Assembly: GCA_017554385.1 (NCBI GenBank)
Contig: JAFZIL010000052.1
Span: 1 to 64,000, forward strand
DNA length: 64,000 nt
Source of the DNA: Prevotella sp.
GTDB lineage: Bacteria > Bacteroidota > Bacteroidia > Bacteroidales > Bacteroidaceae
Reading direction: 5' to 3'
The position numbers and the translations under genes are program-made. Below the pieces are notes generated by a model that saw only the letters and a list, made by a program, of their open reading frames with translations, was not told the origin of the DNA and ran no database searches. Shown here piece by piece: positions 1 to 15,100 of the stretch (positions within the stretch are counted from its first letter, which is position 1; each line of letters starts with the position of its first letter).

Positions 1-151
1 CATGAATATTAATGGAAATTACATGGACAATTACATGGTAATTACATGTCAAAGAAAAGAAAGGAATTGAACACGAATGACCACGAATGACCCACGAATG
101 AACATGAATATTAATGGAAATTACATGGGCAATTACATGGGGATTACATGT
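1..151. repeat. Direct repeat upstream of the giant gene
   Basis: A roughly 49-base AT-rich segment at 1-49 recurs with a few changes at 103-151; both contain several short ATTACATG words. Between them lie three copies of a CACGAATGA word (about 72-102). I see no convincing TAnnTTTG promoter element here. The second copy overlaps the proposed start codon at 148. The CACGAAT word resembles the ATTCGTG words in the gap at 45540-45700. Confidence 0.7.
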
Positions 152-3100
152 TAAAACAAGATAGGACACAAGAATTTTTACGATATAAAGATATGAAACG
201 AAATATGAACGTTTACGGTAAGTTTACAGACATCTACTCATACGGAAAGAAAGTAATGCTGCTGACGCTGCTGATGGTCTTAGGAGCTACGGGGGCGTGG
301 GGACAGACGGACTATCCAGGTGTGTTTTACATTGCACACAATAATGCCAATAATTATAGTACAGAAAGTGCAAATGACCACTGGTATATAGTGCCTGCCG
401 CAGACCCTCACCAGACGAACTACTGCGATGCTTACTTTTCGCCCGACTACTCTGTGTCTAACGGTGACCCAGATAAACCTTATCTAACTTGTTATAAGAC
501 GAAAAGGGACAAGAACTCCGTGTGGGTTATACAACCTGTGGATAATGAAAGTGGTTTTTACTACCTTATTCATGTCTTGACTGGTAAATACGTCGTTTAC
601 GAGCCGCCTTTTGCTGCAAAGCCAAACCGTAAATCCATGCACCTTCTGACTACTAACAGTCCAGGTGACAATGCAAAGTTTCAAATTAGCATTAATAGCT
701 CAAGGCTAAGATTTAACCCGAAAGGTATTACAACTGGGGCTTGTTATTTCAATCCAGCCGGTAGTCATAAAAACCAATACTATGCAAACGGAGGAAATGA
801 TGCTCCTGCAACACAATACATAGACCTGATTGGACTGGCTGCTGACGGAAACAATTCTCGATGGTGTACAGAAGCCGCTCTCCTTTCCGCCCCCACCATC
901 ACCGTATCAGACGGTGTGGCTACCGTAACAGATGTTAACGGGCTGCCGGCAGGGTATAAAGTTCGCTATACCGTTGATGGAACTACACCTACTGCATCCA
1001 GTCCTACCATCCCAGATGGTGGTTATATTATTACTGAGTCTTGTACTTTCAAGGCTGTGATTGAGCGTTACGGCTTCGTGCTGACAGCTGTAGCCTCACA
1101 AGCGGTGGAGCCCAGCATATTGAAGCCTACGTATACGCTGAATGAAGACGGTTCGGTGACGATTACGGCAGAGACGGGAAACACCATCTATTACACCTTG
1201 GATGGAACAGCCCCGACGACTAGCACTACGACCTATGCTACCACTACGGTCACCATTCCCTTGTCTAATCTGCAGACGGCCACAGCCATCAAGGCCATCG
1301 CCCATAACACCACAGACCATACGACCTCCGGCGTTGCCACACAGGCATTGGCATCTTATACCTATAAGATTGTGAACCAGTCGTACAAGGTGGCTATCCA
1401 ACATACGTTGAAGCAGGCGGTGGGCAAGCCGTTGAGCGGTACCACCAGTATTCCTGCTCAGATACGCAGCTCGTATCTCAGCGGCGAGACGATGACGTTC
1501 TACACGTTGAGCGACAACCACGCGGTGGGGGCTACTGTTTCTCAGGGAACCCTTGAGGCTGTCGACCCGATTACTGCGACGACGGCTGAGGGCACGTACA
1601 TCTACGTGACCTACACCACCACACATCTTGGCAGCAAGTTCCTGCACCTGCGCGGTGCCCGTCCGCTGAACCTGAAGTACGAGGATAACTCTACCTACAA
1701 GTTCCTTATTGAGAATCCGACGGGGACAGTGGATTTTGACGCATCCGGCGATGCCTCCAGTTCCACCACCAACCACCTGTGGTATATCAGCAGCAACGCC
1801 TCTACGGGCGACCCCTACGACGTGTTCGTGCAGAACTCGGGTAAGACGAGTTACCTATCATACTCATCAACCGCAACCCCCAAGTTCTCGTTTGGCAGCG
1901 CCAACTATTTCATCTCTGCCAACGCACCAGAGAGCGGTGACGACCCTACCTACGAGGACGTCACGCTGACGAACCTGGCGAACGGAGAGACGTTTACGGT
2001 CAGGGTGAACACGGTACAGATTCCCACCAGCTACCACCTGATCGACATGCAGCACCATGAGATTCTGGAGGCGATAACCAGCACCTCTGACGACTTAGCC
2101 GTGCCCAGTGAATGGTTTAGCCCATTGGTATCACAGTATCACTTCTGGAGGAAAAGCGCTTTCGATGAAGAACTATTAAGTCAGGAAATCTATCAACTCA
2201 AGACTGACCCTGCCCCTACAGAAATTACAAGTCTCGGTCAACTTGAGCCTAACGAACAGATCTACATCACCTACGACGTCAGCAATATCGTGGACCTTGA
2301 CGGCCGCAACAAATGGAATGTAGAGAACAAGGAGAACAAGACCTACATGCTGAAGTTCCTGAACTCAGCCAACACGCAATTCTATCAGGAAAACGGTGAT
2401 GAGGTGATGGATTCGAAGCGCAAGGCCGTCTATCCCTACAGCAACGGTGAGGCAGGACTGTATATCTATGGCGACGAGAAATGGCAGAGCGACCTGTCCA
2501 GCGGTGCCAGCACCCGTACCCGTTGGCTGTGGTATATCGAGCCAGCGAACAACCCGTCGAGCGCAGCCGAGCTTGACCCCTACCACGTAAAGATCTCGTC
2601 ATACCAGACGCAGACGAACTATAAGAACCCCGATACTGGAAAGACAACCAACTACCACTCCTACCTGCACACCTACAAGCCCGATGGCTACAACCAGATT
2701 GTGACAGGCGTCACCAACGACAACCCCTTGGTGACTGGTGGTGCCGAAGGCTCTGCCGCTGACAACAGCGAGGGCACCGAATACATGATCCTGGGCGAGG
2801 TCATTGGCGGAAAGACCTATTACCGTCTGAAAACGTTCAATCCCATCAAATTAGACCTCAATGGCGACGGCGACACCAATGACCCAGGCGAGAGCAATGA
2901 GCGGCGCACCGTCGACAGCTTTGAGCAATACTGGAAGAACAACCCCACCGTGCAGGCAAAGCTGACGACCAAAGTGACGCAGTTAGGCCGCGATATCACG
3001 CTATCAGCTACCCAGAAGTCAGAGATTGCCGCATTTGACAACCAGATACCTTGGCATGTCTACTCTGAGTGGGCCAACGCCGCACCGTGGGTGAACAACA

Positions 3101-6100
3101 ACGACGGCTCTAACGGTAAGCCGGCCACCACGGGTAAGAAGTTCCGGAAGGAGGAGCACTGCTTCCAGACCATCCCGATGGGCGAGCAGTTCACCTTCGA
3201 GGAGACGACGCTGACCCCCATGCTCGTCCTGCTCGACCAGCATGGCTGGGAGATTGTGCGCCTGCCCTTGCCGAGCAGCAACTCCGACACCCAGCGCTAT
3301 GCTGCCATCAGGAAGTACAACAGCCCGATGGTGAGCACCTACCACTACTGGAAGACCGACGGCAAGAAGCCTGGCTATCACCTCTACGATCCTACCGATC
3401 CCGTCCTCAATTCCGATGTCACTTCAGGCGGTAATTCTGAGAGATACACCACACCTGAATTAGGCGTAGTAGGCACGCTGCCCCAGGTCAAGGACGCCAA
3501 GGGCAACCTGTGTGACCTGTATGTCACCTGCGATGTGAAGTCTGAGTATGCCAATGCCTACACCGGTGCATCCACCAAAGGAGCAACCCAAGCATCGGCT
3601 TATTTAGTGAAGCAGGGCAATGCCTTTGCCAAGATTAACAATAGCAACCAATTGGTCACAGTAGCCACCCAGCCCGACATCGAGGACGTGCCTACCAATA
3701 TGCAATGGTACTTGAGGACCAACTTCGACATCGACAAGGAGATGGGCTATAAGTATAGCGATGAGGCAGGTCATTATGACGATGCCCTGACGAAAGACGA
3801 TACAGAGGCCGCCTGGCTCGCCGCCGGCAAGAACGGCTTTGACCCCTACAACGTGCAGATACAGAGCGTGTCCAGTGTGAACGCAGGCAGCCCCCGTTAT
3901 TTCACGGCCAACACTACCGGTTCTGAGCTCACCAATGCCATCTGGACCGGTACTTCAAGCAGCATCTCATTGCTGACCATGACCGACACCTATAGGCAGC
4001 AAGCCGAGGGTTACGACCAGACCACACTGAAGATTACCAACGCCACGTTTATGGTGGTCGACGACGGCAACGGCAACATGCGGCTGATGCCCCGCTTCGA
4101 CAACACGAAGGTGGTCACCTCGTTTACCAGTCTGTCAGCACAGCTGGCTGCCGCCACCGCAGGCGACGACGGCACCGGCACCCAGACGATCACCCTCACC
4201 ATTGTGCCTACTTTTATCGAGAAGTCGAGCGACATCAAGAGTATGGGTGGTTACTACATGCTCAAGGACGGCTTTGTGATCGATGCCTCGGTAGGTACCT
4301 CTTCGGCACCCTTCAAGGGCACCATCGACGGACAGCTGAAGACCATCACCGGCACCACCAGCACACCGTTTGTGGCATACGCCGAGGATGCCACCATCCG
4401 CAACGTGATACTGCAAGATGTCGACATCGACGACGGCAGCTCAACTGTTCAGACCGACAAGTCGGCACTCGGTGCCATCTGTAATTATGCTTACGGCACC
4501 ACCCGCATCTATAACTGCGGCATCTTAGGCGGCAGCGTGGATGCCAGCGCCACCTATCTCGGAGGTGTCGTGGGATATTTGAAAGAAGCCGAAGCCCCAA
4601 TAGTTGACGGTGCGCGCGTCATCAACTGCTACAGCTATGCCAATGTGGGTGGCGGCACCCATGTAGGCGGTATCGTGGGATACAACAACTATAAAACAAC
4701 TGCAGCAGACCTCAGGACGATGGTGATGAACTGTATGTTCTACGGCAACATCACCAGTGGCATGAACAAGTCGCCCGTCTATGGCGGAGAGAACATCAAC
4801 AACCTGAACAGCGGTGGTCTGACCACCTTCAACTACTACTCCTACGAGAACCTCACGGGTGGCGTCACCGATAAAAAGTACAACTGTGCCCTGGCCGTTG
4901 AGGAACGCTTCCTGACGCGCTTTGAAATTTATCGTCAGCTACTGAACAGCAACAAGCGCTTGGCAGCCTACTATATCACCGGCAATGCTGCCGATACCGC
5001 TCTCTTGGCCAAGTGGGTGCTGGAGACCGCAGACAGAAGCATTGACAATCCCATGCCCTACCCCATCCTGAAGGAACAGGGTCGCTATCCCTCGATTATC
5101 AACTACGATGTGGAGAATGCGCCCACCTTGACTTTGACCGATGGCAAACCCTCAGAGGAAGACCGTAATCATGGCGGCAAGTTAGGAAACAAGACCCTGA
5201 CCGTGAACATCAACATCGGTAGTGATTATCCCGAGGGAGCTGCAATCAAGGAAGGCAAGAGTTCACTGTCCCTCGCCTGCACGGACAAGGACTTCGACCA
5301 TTTCAACTTCAACTACGACAAGGTGCAGCTGCCCTACTACAATGATGTAGGCACGAAGAACTACACCGGCAACAAGGTAGTGACGGGCTGGAAGATTACA
5401 GCCATCGATGCCGTGGCCGGTGACCCATACAGCGCTTCCAACTATGACTATAGCAAGACCTATTCTTCGGATCAGGCCTACTTTGACTATCCCAATTACA
5501 ATTTTGCCGACCGCAAGAGTTCGAACAAGGACAAATACTCAGTCAGCGGCCGCGTGTTCTCACAGGGCGCCTACTTCGACGTACCCGACGGCGTCAGCTC
5601 TATCACCATCGAGCCATATTGGGGCAATGCGGTCTACGTAGCCGATGAGTATCTGGACGTAGTGTATAATACAGGTTATGGCGCTCAAAGTGCAACCCAG
5701 TTAGGCAAGCAATTCCCTACGAGCAAGATCACGATTGACGGTAGTGAGCAGGCCGTTGAGACATCTATCTCCAGCGCCCTTAAATCGCTTTCCGGAACAT
5801 CGGTCTACGACAATGCTATCGTACTGGTAGGCAACCTGCATCAGGCCAGTGTACCTTCGGATGGAACCAAGCCATTCACCTTGATGTCCGTCGATTTAGA
5901 CAAGGACAACGAGCCCGACTATAGTTACATCTTCTGTCATAATAGCCGAGCTAAGACTTCACCCCTTCGTTTCGACTTCCTGAACATCCCGGGTACGGCT
6001 CAGGCTCAGAAGCCCAATGGTGCAAAACAGGTTCGTAATGCGGCCATCTTTAAGACCCAGGGCTGGTTCGAAATCACCAATACGGCCCTGATGTACTTCA

Positions 6101-9100
6101 GCCAGTTTGAATATGAGAACACACAAGATATCACAAAGGTCGAATCGCCTGTCATCCTTCATGGTGGCGTATTCGACCAGTTCGTTGCAACCCAGAACAA
6201 GGCCATAAACGGCAAGACCATCTATGTGCATATAGGCAGCAATGTGTGGATGAAGTCCTTTGCCTTGGGCACCCACGGTGACGGTTCCTATTCTGCTCCC
6301 CACGTTCCCATCTCTGTGACGGGTGGTGATATTGAAGGCCTTTATCTGACGGGAACTTATAATCAGAATGCGGGATCCTTAGGCGGCATCAAAAACGACA
6401 ACGCCGAGTGTTACATCAGCGGTGGCCGCTTCCAGGAACTGGCTGGTGCGGGTCAGGAACAGTTGGGTAATTCAACCACCAAAGGTAATGTGCACTGGCA
6501 GATTTATGATGCTGACATCGAGGAATTCTATGGCGGCGGCATCAACGACGCCAAGCCCATCAAGGGTAATATCATTACGGACATCTACAACAGTCATGTG
6601 ACCCAGTTCTGCGGCGGACCGAAGTTCGGAAACATGCAGCCAGACAAGACCGTCACCACCAATGCCGAAGGATGTACCTTTGGCAAGTACTTCGGTGCCG
6701 GCTATGGCGGTGTATCCTACAACCGACAGAAATACTATGACCATACCTCTTATAATTTCTCGACACTGGCAGCCAAATATACCACCGATAAGGGTAAGTA
6801 TTTTGATGCAGCGACAGACAGTCTGAAATCTAATGATAACGCCCAGTTATACGGTTTTAAAGGTCCCGGTGTGGCCACCGACTTCGACTACGAGTTCTTC
6901 GTCTGGACCAGTGGTACGGTAGGTGCCCGCTTCTATGTAAAGTTTGCATCCTTCTCACTTGCCCGGTGCAACGACGTGGTGTCTAACCTCAAGGGCTGCA
7001 CCATCAACCAGAACTTCTACGGTGGCGGTAGCCGAGGCGAGGTGATAGGTAAGGCCACCTCCGTGCTGGAGAACTGTACGGTGCATGGTAATGTGTTCGG
7101 TGGTGGATTCTCAGCTGACCTGCCAACGATTCCCTTCAGGACAGGCGGTTTTACAAAGAACCCTTACTTCAACGAAGCTTCCGGTATGTTCGAGCCTGGT
7201 GTGAAGACAGGTACCACGGATTACACCTGGACACATGTGGACAATTATCCTGCCAACGGTGCCGACGGTACGCCTGACGACAACAAAGTGATTACCACAG
7301 TGGACCTCGACGTGCTCGGTCAGGTAGGCGAGACCGACCTGACGGTGAAGGGTGAATGTAGCATTGACGGAAGTGTTTTTGGTGGCGGCGACGAGTCGGC
7401 CATCTGTGCCAACGCCACAACCAGTGCTACTGGTAACACCAAGGTGACGATTGAGGAGAACGACGCTCATGATGTTCCGACCATCGGCACTGTCTATGGT
7501 GGTGGTAACACCGCCGATGTCGATGGCGATGCCGTGGTGACGATGACCCAGGGAACCGTCAGTGAGGATGTCTACGGCGGTGGTAAGGGTAAGACCACGG
7601 TGGTAAGCGGCAACGTGACGGTGAACATCGGCACAAAGACCGGTGAATCGACCTATACCGGCACGGGCAGCGTCTCTGGCAATGTCTATGGCGGTTCGGC
7701 CCTCGGTGCCGTGAACGCCAAGAAGGACGACGACTACGATAAAGACACGAAGCCGAATGCCATCTCGGCTGTTGCTGGCAAAGAGACGAAGGTCAACATC
7801 TATGCCGGTACGGTGGAAGGTAGCGTCTTCGGCGGCGGCTTAGGTCATGATGATGCCGAGGACGACACGAAGGATGTGGTCGCCAAGAACTTCGGCAACA
7901 CCACGGTGACCATCGAGAAAGGTAGCGCAACCAACACGCTTGTCAAGACGGCCGTCTATGGCGGCAGCAACGAGAACGGCGTACTGAAGCGTTCGGCCAC
8001 CGTGACCATCACCGGCGGCACGATAGGAACTGAAGGCGGCGACATCAAGGACGTGGTCTTCGGCGGCGGCTTCGGCCAGCCAACGATTGTAGAGGGCAAT
8101 GACACCGTGAACATCGGCACATTGACCGCATCAACCTACGCCGGAAATGCCGTCATCTACGGCAACGTCTATGGCGGCTCGGCCTTAGGCGGCGTGAACG
8201 TCAGCGACACATCAGGCACCCCCACTGCCAGCACCGAGACGGATGTCTACCTCTATGGCGGAACCATCTATGGCAACGTCTTTGGTGGCGGCTTGGGACG
8301 AAAAGCTGCTGCAGCTGTCCTTTATGGCGCAGATGATCCAGAGGTTCTTGCAGGAACAAAAACTGAAGGAGACGTCAAGACCCCTGCGGTCACGGCTGTA
8401 ACTGCCACGGTGGGTGGTGACGTCAACGTGTTGTTAGACGGTGCGAAGCTGGACTGCACCTACACGGGTGAGGGCGACAACCGAGCACCCGTTACCGGCC
8501 AGATCTTCGGCTGTAACAACCTCAACGGTACGCCGAAAGGACTGGTGAAGGTGCATGTAAAGCGGACGGTAGACAGCACGAAGGACACGGGAGTAGCCCG
8601 TGACTCGCGCACGACCTACGACGTGGCTGCTGTCTATGGCGGCGGTAACCAGGCCGACTATATCCCTACCAATGCCACATTAGACCCAGCTGGTGAAGGC
8701 AATCAAGCATTGATTGACGCTGCCTGTGCCAAGGTGATTATCGAGGGTTGTGACAAGACCAGCATCAAGGATGTCTATGGCGGCGGTAATGCTGCTGCCG
8801 TGCCTGGCACGGATGTGACCATCCTGGGTAGCTACATCATTGACTATGTGTTTGGCGGAGGTAACGGTAAGAGCACTGCCACCTTTACTAACCCGGGCGC
8901 CAATGTAGGAACCTATAACAATGGAGAAACAGCGTATGGTGGCGGTAAGGCCGTGACGAAGTTCGTGGGCGGTCATGTACATTATATCTTTGGCGGTAGC
9001 GACACCAAGGGTAACGTGCGTGGCGGCACCTCGCTGACCATGCCGGAGACCGAAGGCTATGCTGGCTACGACTTCTGTAACGTGCGCGACGTCAAGCAGA

Positions 9101-12100
9101 TCTACGGTGCCGGCAACCAGGCCGACCAGGATGGCGACGTGACGCTGATCTTAGGTTGCGTCAACAACATGGACTATGCATACGGCGGTGCCCGCAACGC
9201 CCATGTAAAGGGTGGCGTCGACCTGGTCATCACCAGCGGACACTTCCTGGGTGTCTACGGCGGTAACGACCTGTCGGGAACCATCCAAGGCCCCATCACC
9301 CTCACCATCGAGGAGACGGGCTGTGATCCCTTGGTGATTGACAACCTGTACCTCGGCGGCAACCAGGCGGCCTATTCGGTGTATGGCTATAAGAGAGTCG
9401 GAGACAATCTTGTCGCAAGAACAAGCCTGTCGGACGGAACAGCAGTAGATACTGTCGACCCTGCCTCAAAATATTCCGAGACCCAGCTCTACCGTGACCC
9501 CATCCTGAACATCGTCTCCTGCACCAGCATCGGCAATGCCTTCGGTGGCGGCTATGGTGAGGGAGCCGTGATGTACGGCAGTCCCACGGTGAACGTCAAC
9601 ATGATTCCGGGTAAGTATGCTAAAGATATTGACCGCGACGGTACTTCTGGAGCCGATAATAATGCAAACGCTATTGGTGCCATCGGCAATGTCTACGGCG
9701 GTGGTAATGAGGCAAACGTCGCTGGTAATACCCAAGTCAACATCTGTACGGCAGAAACTGTCACGGAGCGTTCGAGCATGGGTGGTCCCATTGTGGGTTC
9801 GCCAAAGACAGTACAGCCTGCCTATATCTCAGGCAACGTGTTTGGTGCCGGTAAGGGTACAGACGCCCATGTCGAGTGGGCCAAGGTGACCGGTAACACC
9901 ACCATCGTGATGAACAATGGTGAAGTCAAGAAGAGCGTCTACGGCGGCGGCGAGCTGTCGCAGGTGGGCGGCAACACCTCCATCACCGTCGGTGGTGGTA
10001 CCATCGGTAAGAACAGAGAAGAAACAGCGACTCCGGGAGTATATACCTACTACGGCGGTGCTGAGTATGGCAACGTTTTCGGTGGCGGTCTTGGTAATGG
10101 AACAGAGGGTGCTGATGTGAAGTTCGGACTCGTGAAGGGTAATACCAACATCACGATCCAGAACACAGTAGCCGATGCTGCTTGGGTGACGGCGCATCCG
10201 GATGCAGGCAGGTCGGTAGGTGATGTTCTGGCTACGCCCACCATCTACCATAACATATATGGTGGCGGTGCAATGGGTTCGGTAGGAACCTATACTTATG
10301 ACGGTTCTGGTAATATCACGGAACACCCAGCTGGTGAGAACGGTAAGGCTACGATTACCATTACTGGCGGTACCATCGGTACTGACGGTCATAATAATGG
10401 TATGGTATTCGGTTCTTCACGAGGTGAGATTGACGATCCTGCATCTATCCACGACAAACTGGCGTGGGTTCATGATACAGAGGTCATTATCGGTACTAAC
10501 GGCGCTGCCACAGGACCTACTCTCCATGGTTCGCTCTATGGTGGCGGCGAGAACGGTCACGTCTATCATGATGCCTCTGTAATCATGTATAGCGGCACTG
10601 TGGGTAACCCCGGTGAATTCTATGCTTATCGCGGTAATGTCTATGGTGCAGGTTGTGGTACAGACAAATACTATTCTACAGGCACAGAAACACACGATGG
10701 CAATGGTGACTATTACAACCCCAAAGCCGGTATCGTGCGTGGCAACGCCACGGTCACCATCAATGGCGGTAATGTGGCCAATAATGTCTATGGTGCCGGA
10801 TCCATGGGTAAGGTGGGAGGCAGTACCTCTGTCATCATCAATACCAATGGCGCTATCGGTGTCGATGGCGAACACGACGACGGTAATGTCTATGGTGCAG
10901 CCCGCGGTGAGCTGGTGCTGACAGGTAAAATCCCTGCTGGAGATAGTGTCCACGACTACTCCACGGTCAACGAATCTACTGTGACGCTGACCAAGGGTAC
11001 CGTCAAGGGTAGCCTCTATGGTGGCGGTCGTGCCGGTGAGGTGACAGGTGCCGTATCTGTCACCCTGAACGGAGGCACCGTGAAGCACGATGTCTATGGT
11101 GGCGGTGCACTGGCAAAGACCAATACGGCCTATGAGACTACTGGGGCCAATGCGGCCCATGTGACCAATGTGACCCTGGCCGGTACAACTGTCGAGGGCG
11201 ACCTCTATGGTGGCGGTCTGGGACGAATAGGCGTAGTAGCCCATCTTTATACAGCAGCAGAAGCAGCAGCATATAACGAAGCACATGCCTCAGACCCTGG
11301 CTTTACCACAGTTAATGAAGGAGACATAATGACTCCTCCTGTCGATGCCGTTGAAGCACATGTAAACGGCCCCGTGAAGGTGGTCGTCACAGCGGGTAGT
11401 GCAGCCAATGTGTTCGGTTGTAACAATCTCTACGGTGCTCCGCAGAGCACGGTAGCTGTGGAAATCGGAACAAAGACGGGCGAATCAGCTCCATATACCT
11501 ATACCGGCACGGGCACCATCGGCAATAATGTCTATGGTGGTGGTAACCTGGCTAAATACGACCGAAGTCCCATCGTAAAGCTGTATAAGGGCACGATAGG
11601 CAACAATCTCTATGGTGGCGGTCTCGGTACGACGGCCAAAACCGGCGGTGCTTCTGTCACCATGGAAGGTGGTACGGTAGGCAACGATGTCTATGGCGGT
11701 GGCAGCCAGGCCGACGTCAAGGGCAGCGTGAGCGTCGTGATTGCCGGCGGTATTGTCACCAACGATGTCTATGGCGGCGGTGCACTGGCCAATACGAATA
11801 CGGACAACTGGAATGGCGATGGTAGTGTGACGTATGTGACATTGACCCAAAAGGCTGAACCTACTGAAGAAGAGTTGGCTGCAGGTGTTCTTAAAACGGA
11901 TGTTACTCCTGTGGCAGGGTATTTCACGAAGTCTGAAGATGTCTATACACGCATTACCTCCAGTGAGGCCAAAGCAAACGGATCAACAACCTATTACAAA
12001 AAGGTCGTAAATGGAACTTGGGCTGACGGTAAGACTTCTGCTAGTAACACCACTTCCGTCAGCCTGACAGGCGGACTGATCGGTAATGCCTATGGTGGCG

Positions 12101-15100
12101 GTCTGGGTAATACGACCACGGCAGCCAACGTTTATGGCAACGTTACCGTCACCGTCAACCAGGGCGTTTCTGATCCCACAAAGGGTGTGGCCTTCATTCA
12201 AAGAATTGAACAAGCGACTGTTGATGGAACCCAATACCCCACCCCCACCTCTGGTCGCGTCTTCGGATGTAATAACCACAATGGTACGCCTACGGGCAAT
12301 GTGGAGGTCCATGTCTATGCAACCCGACAGATTGATGCAGATAACAATATCATTGCCGGACACGGTTCGAGCGACAGGAAATACACGTATGAGATACAGT
12401 CTGTCTACGGCGGTGGTAACCAGGCCGATTACCTGCCTGCCAGCGGCATGAAGAGTCAAGTGATTATTGACGGTTGTTATGAAACCAGTATTGAGAAGGT
12501 CTATGGCGGCGGTAACTCTGCCGTTGTACCAGAGACAGATGTCTTGATCAATGGAGCGTATGATATAGGTTATGCCTTTGGTGGCGGTAATGGTGGCCAG
12601 CCCATCAAGAAAGCCGACGGCAACTGGTACGCAAACGAAGGTGCCATCGTTATCGGCTTAGCAAAAGTCGTTTGTGAAGGTGGAAAGATAGGTCAGGTAT
12701 TTGGTGGCGGTGATGCTAAGGGTAGTTGCGGTAGCACTTCTGCACAAACAGCCACCGAAGGTACAGGCACCTGTCCATTGCACATTACAAGATTATACGG
12801 TGCAGGTAATGCAGGAGATGTCAGTTCCGTCAATATTGTATTGGCAGCATGTTCTGGCGATGCCATTGAATATGTTCACGGCGGCTCTTATAACGCCCAT
12901 GTCGCCGGCAACGTACATCTGACCATCACCAGCGGTATCCTGAAGAATGTGTATGGCGGTAACGATGCCCGAGGCGGTATTGGCGGTAAAATCACCGTCG
13001 ATATTGAAGAGACCAACGGCTGTAACCCCATCATCATCCAGAATCTTGTAGGCGGCGGCAACGAAGCTCCCTATCCTGGAACGTACAAGAATGGATCAGG
13101 AGAAGAGGTCGCATATACCACAAGAGGCGAAATCACAGTGAATGTCAAGTCGGCTACCCGCATCGACAACATCTATGGCGGCAGCTTTATGGCTGAGGCC
13201 AATGCCAACACTAAGGTGAATATCAACATGATAAAAGGCAATAAGGCCGGTACGATTGTAGAAATACCCAAAGAGTTCAGTTATATTCCGAATATCACGG
13301 GTATTACCGAACTTGATAGCAAAACCATCAGATGTACTATCAAAGATTCCATCGGAACCATTGGTAACGTCTATGGCGGCGGTAATCAGGGCTTGGTAAA
13401 AGGCGATGCTGTTGTCAACATCTGTACGTCTGACAAAGTATCCATCATGAAACGCGTAACAGATAAGTCATCTGAAGATTATGGAAAGATCTTAGCTGTT
13501 GGTGGTGGAATAATTGATGCTGAAAATGGCACAAATATTACGGCTGAAATCGATTACGACGATAATAATGATGTGCTCGGTGCAAAGATTACGGGCAGTG
13601 TCTATGGTGGTGGTAACCTGGCCGATGTGAGATCAGACTCTATGCTTGTTAATGACGTTAAAACCAAGTACGGCGGAAATACTCAGGTGAACATCTGTGC
13701 CACATATAATGAGTCCACTTCGCGGTGGGAAAGCGTTGCTGAAGGAACCGGAAAGGTGACCATTGCCGGAAATGTCTTCGGCGGCGGTAGAGGTGATGAT
13801 GACACCTTCGAATGTGAGAAAGCCATGGTGGGAAAAGAAGGCAATAGCAAAGACATTGCCAATCCAGATGGCGAAGGAACGAATGTACGCATCGGCAACG
13901 GCACCATCAGAGGCAACGTGTTTGGCGGTGGTGAGATAGGCCGCGTGGAATGGAGTACGGCGGTGACGATAGGTCTCACCGATGGAGCAGCCAGTGCACC
14001 TGTGATCGAAGGCAACGTCTTCGGTGGCGGAAAGGGTGTCTATACACATGGCTACTCCGGTCTGGTACGTGGTAACAGTGCGGTCACCATTCAAGCTGGT
14101 GCCAAGGTAGGACAAAGCGTCTATGGCGGTGGTGAGATGGCTACGGTGGGCAGATATAATGTCGTTGACGGCGTTCCGACAACACCTGTCAGCGGCGGCA
14201 AATGTACGGTCATCGTTCAAGGTAATGCTGAAATCGGTCCCGACGGCATGACCATGCCTACGTTCTCAGGCAACGTCTTTGGTGCCGGTAAGGGCGTCGT
14301 GGCATACGACGGAGTGACGGGAACGCCATGGAGCATGAAACCAGGTGGTGCGGTATACTACACCAATGATACGACGGCTTACCTGAAGCATACAGAGACT
14401 TTGGGATTGGCCAGCAATACCGACGTGACCATCAAAGGCAACGCCTTCGTCAAGGGTTCCGTCTATGGCGGTGCCGAGAACGGTTATGTGCAGGCCGATA
14501 CCTGGGTGAAGATTCAGGAGGATTGTCAGATTGGCAACGGTAAAGATATAAATGAACTCTATACAACGCACTATGCTGCCGATGTATGGACCAATCAAGC
14601 AACATATTCTTCACTTCCTGAGTGTGACAGCTGGACTTACGGCTTAGACACCAATAGCGACGGAAAGGCAGATGTATTCGCTCCTTACGATAAGTTTGCC
14701 AACGCGACGGGAGAATTAGAGCAGTATCCCGATGGAACGTCGACAAGAGGAGGCAGACGCGTGGCATACGACGGCCACACCTACTACGGCAACGTGTATG
14801 GCGGTGGCTCGGGTAAAGACCCATACGCACCGGGCAAATGGCACGATGTAGGCGGAAATGTCGGTGGAAACACAAAGGTGGAGATCAGCGGCGGTCATAT
14901 CCTGACCTCAGTCTATGGCGGTAACGAGCTGACCGATGTGAAGGGTGACTCATGCGTCGTCATCATGTCGGGGGGCACGCTGGGTGTGCCACGTACTGTA
15001 GAAGGTGTAGGAGGTGCTAAAGCGCACCCCGTGACCTGCTACCTCTTCGGTGCAGGAAAGGGCGACCAGCGTACTTTCTTCAACACCTGGACCAACGTGA

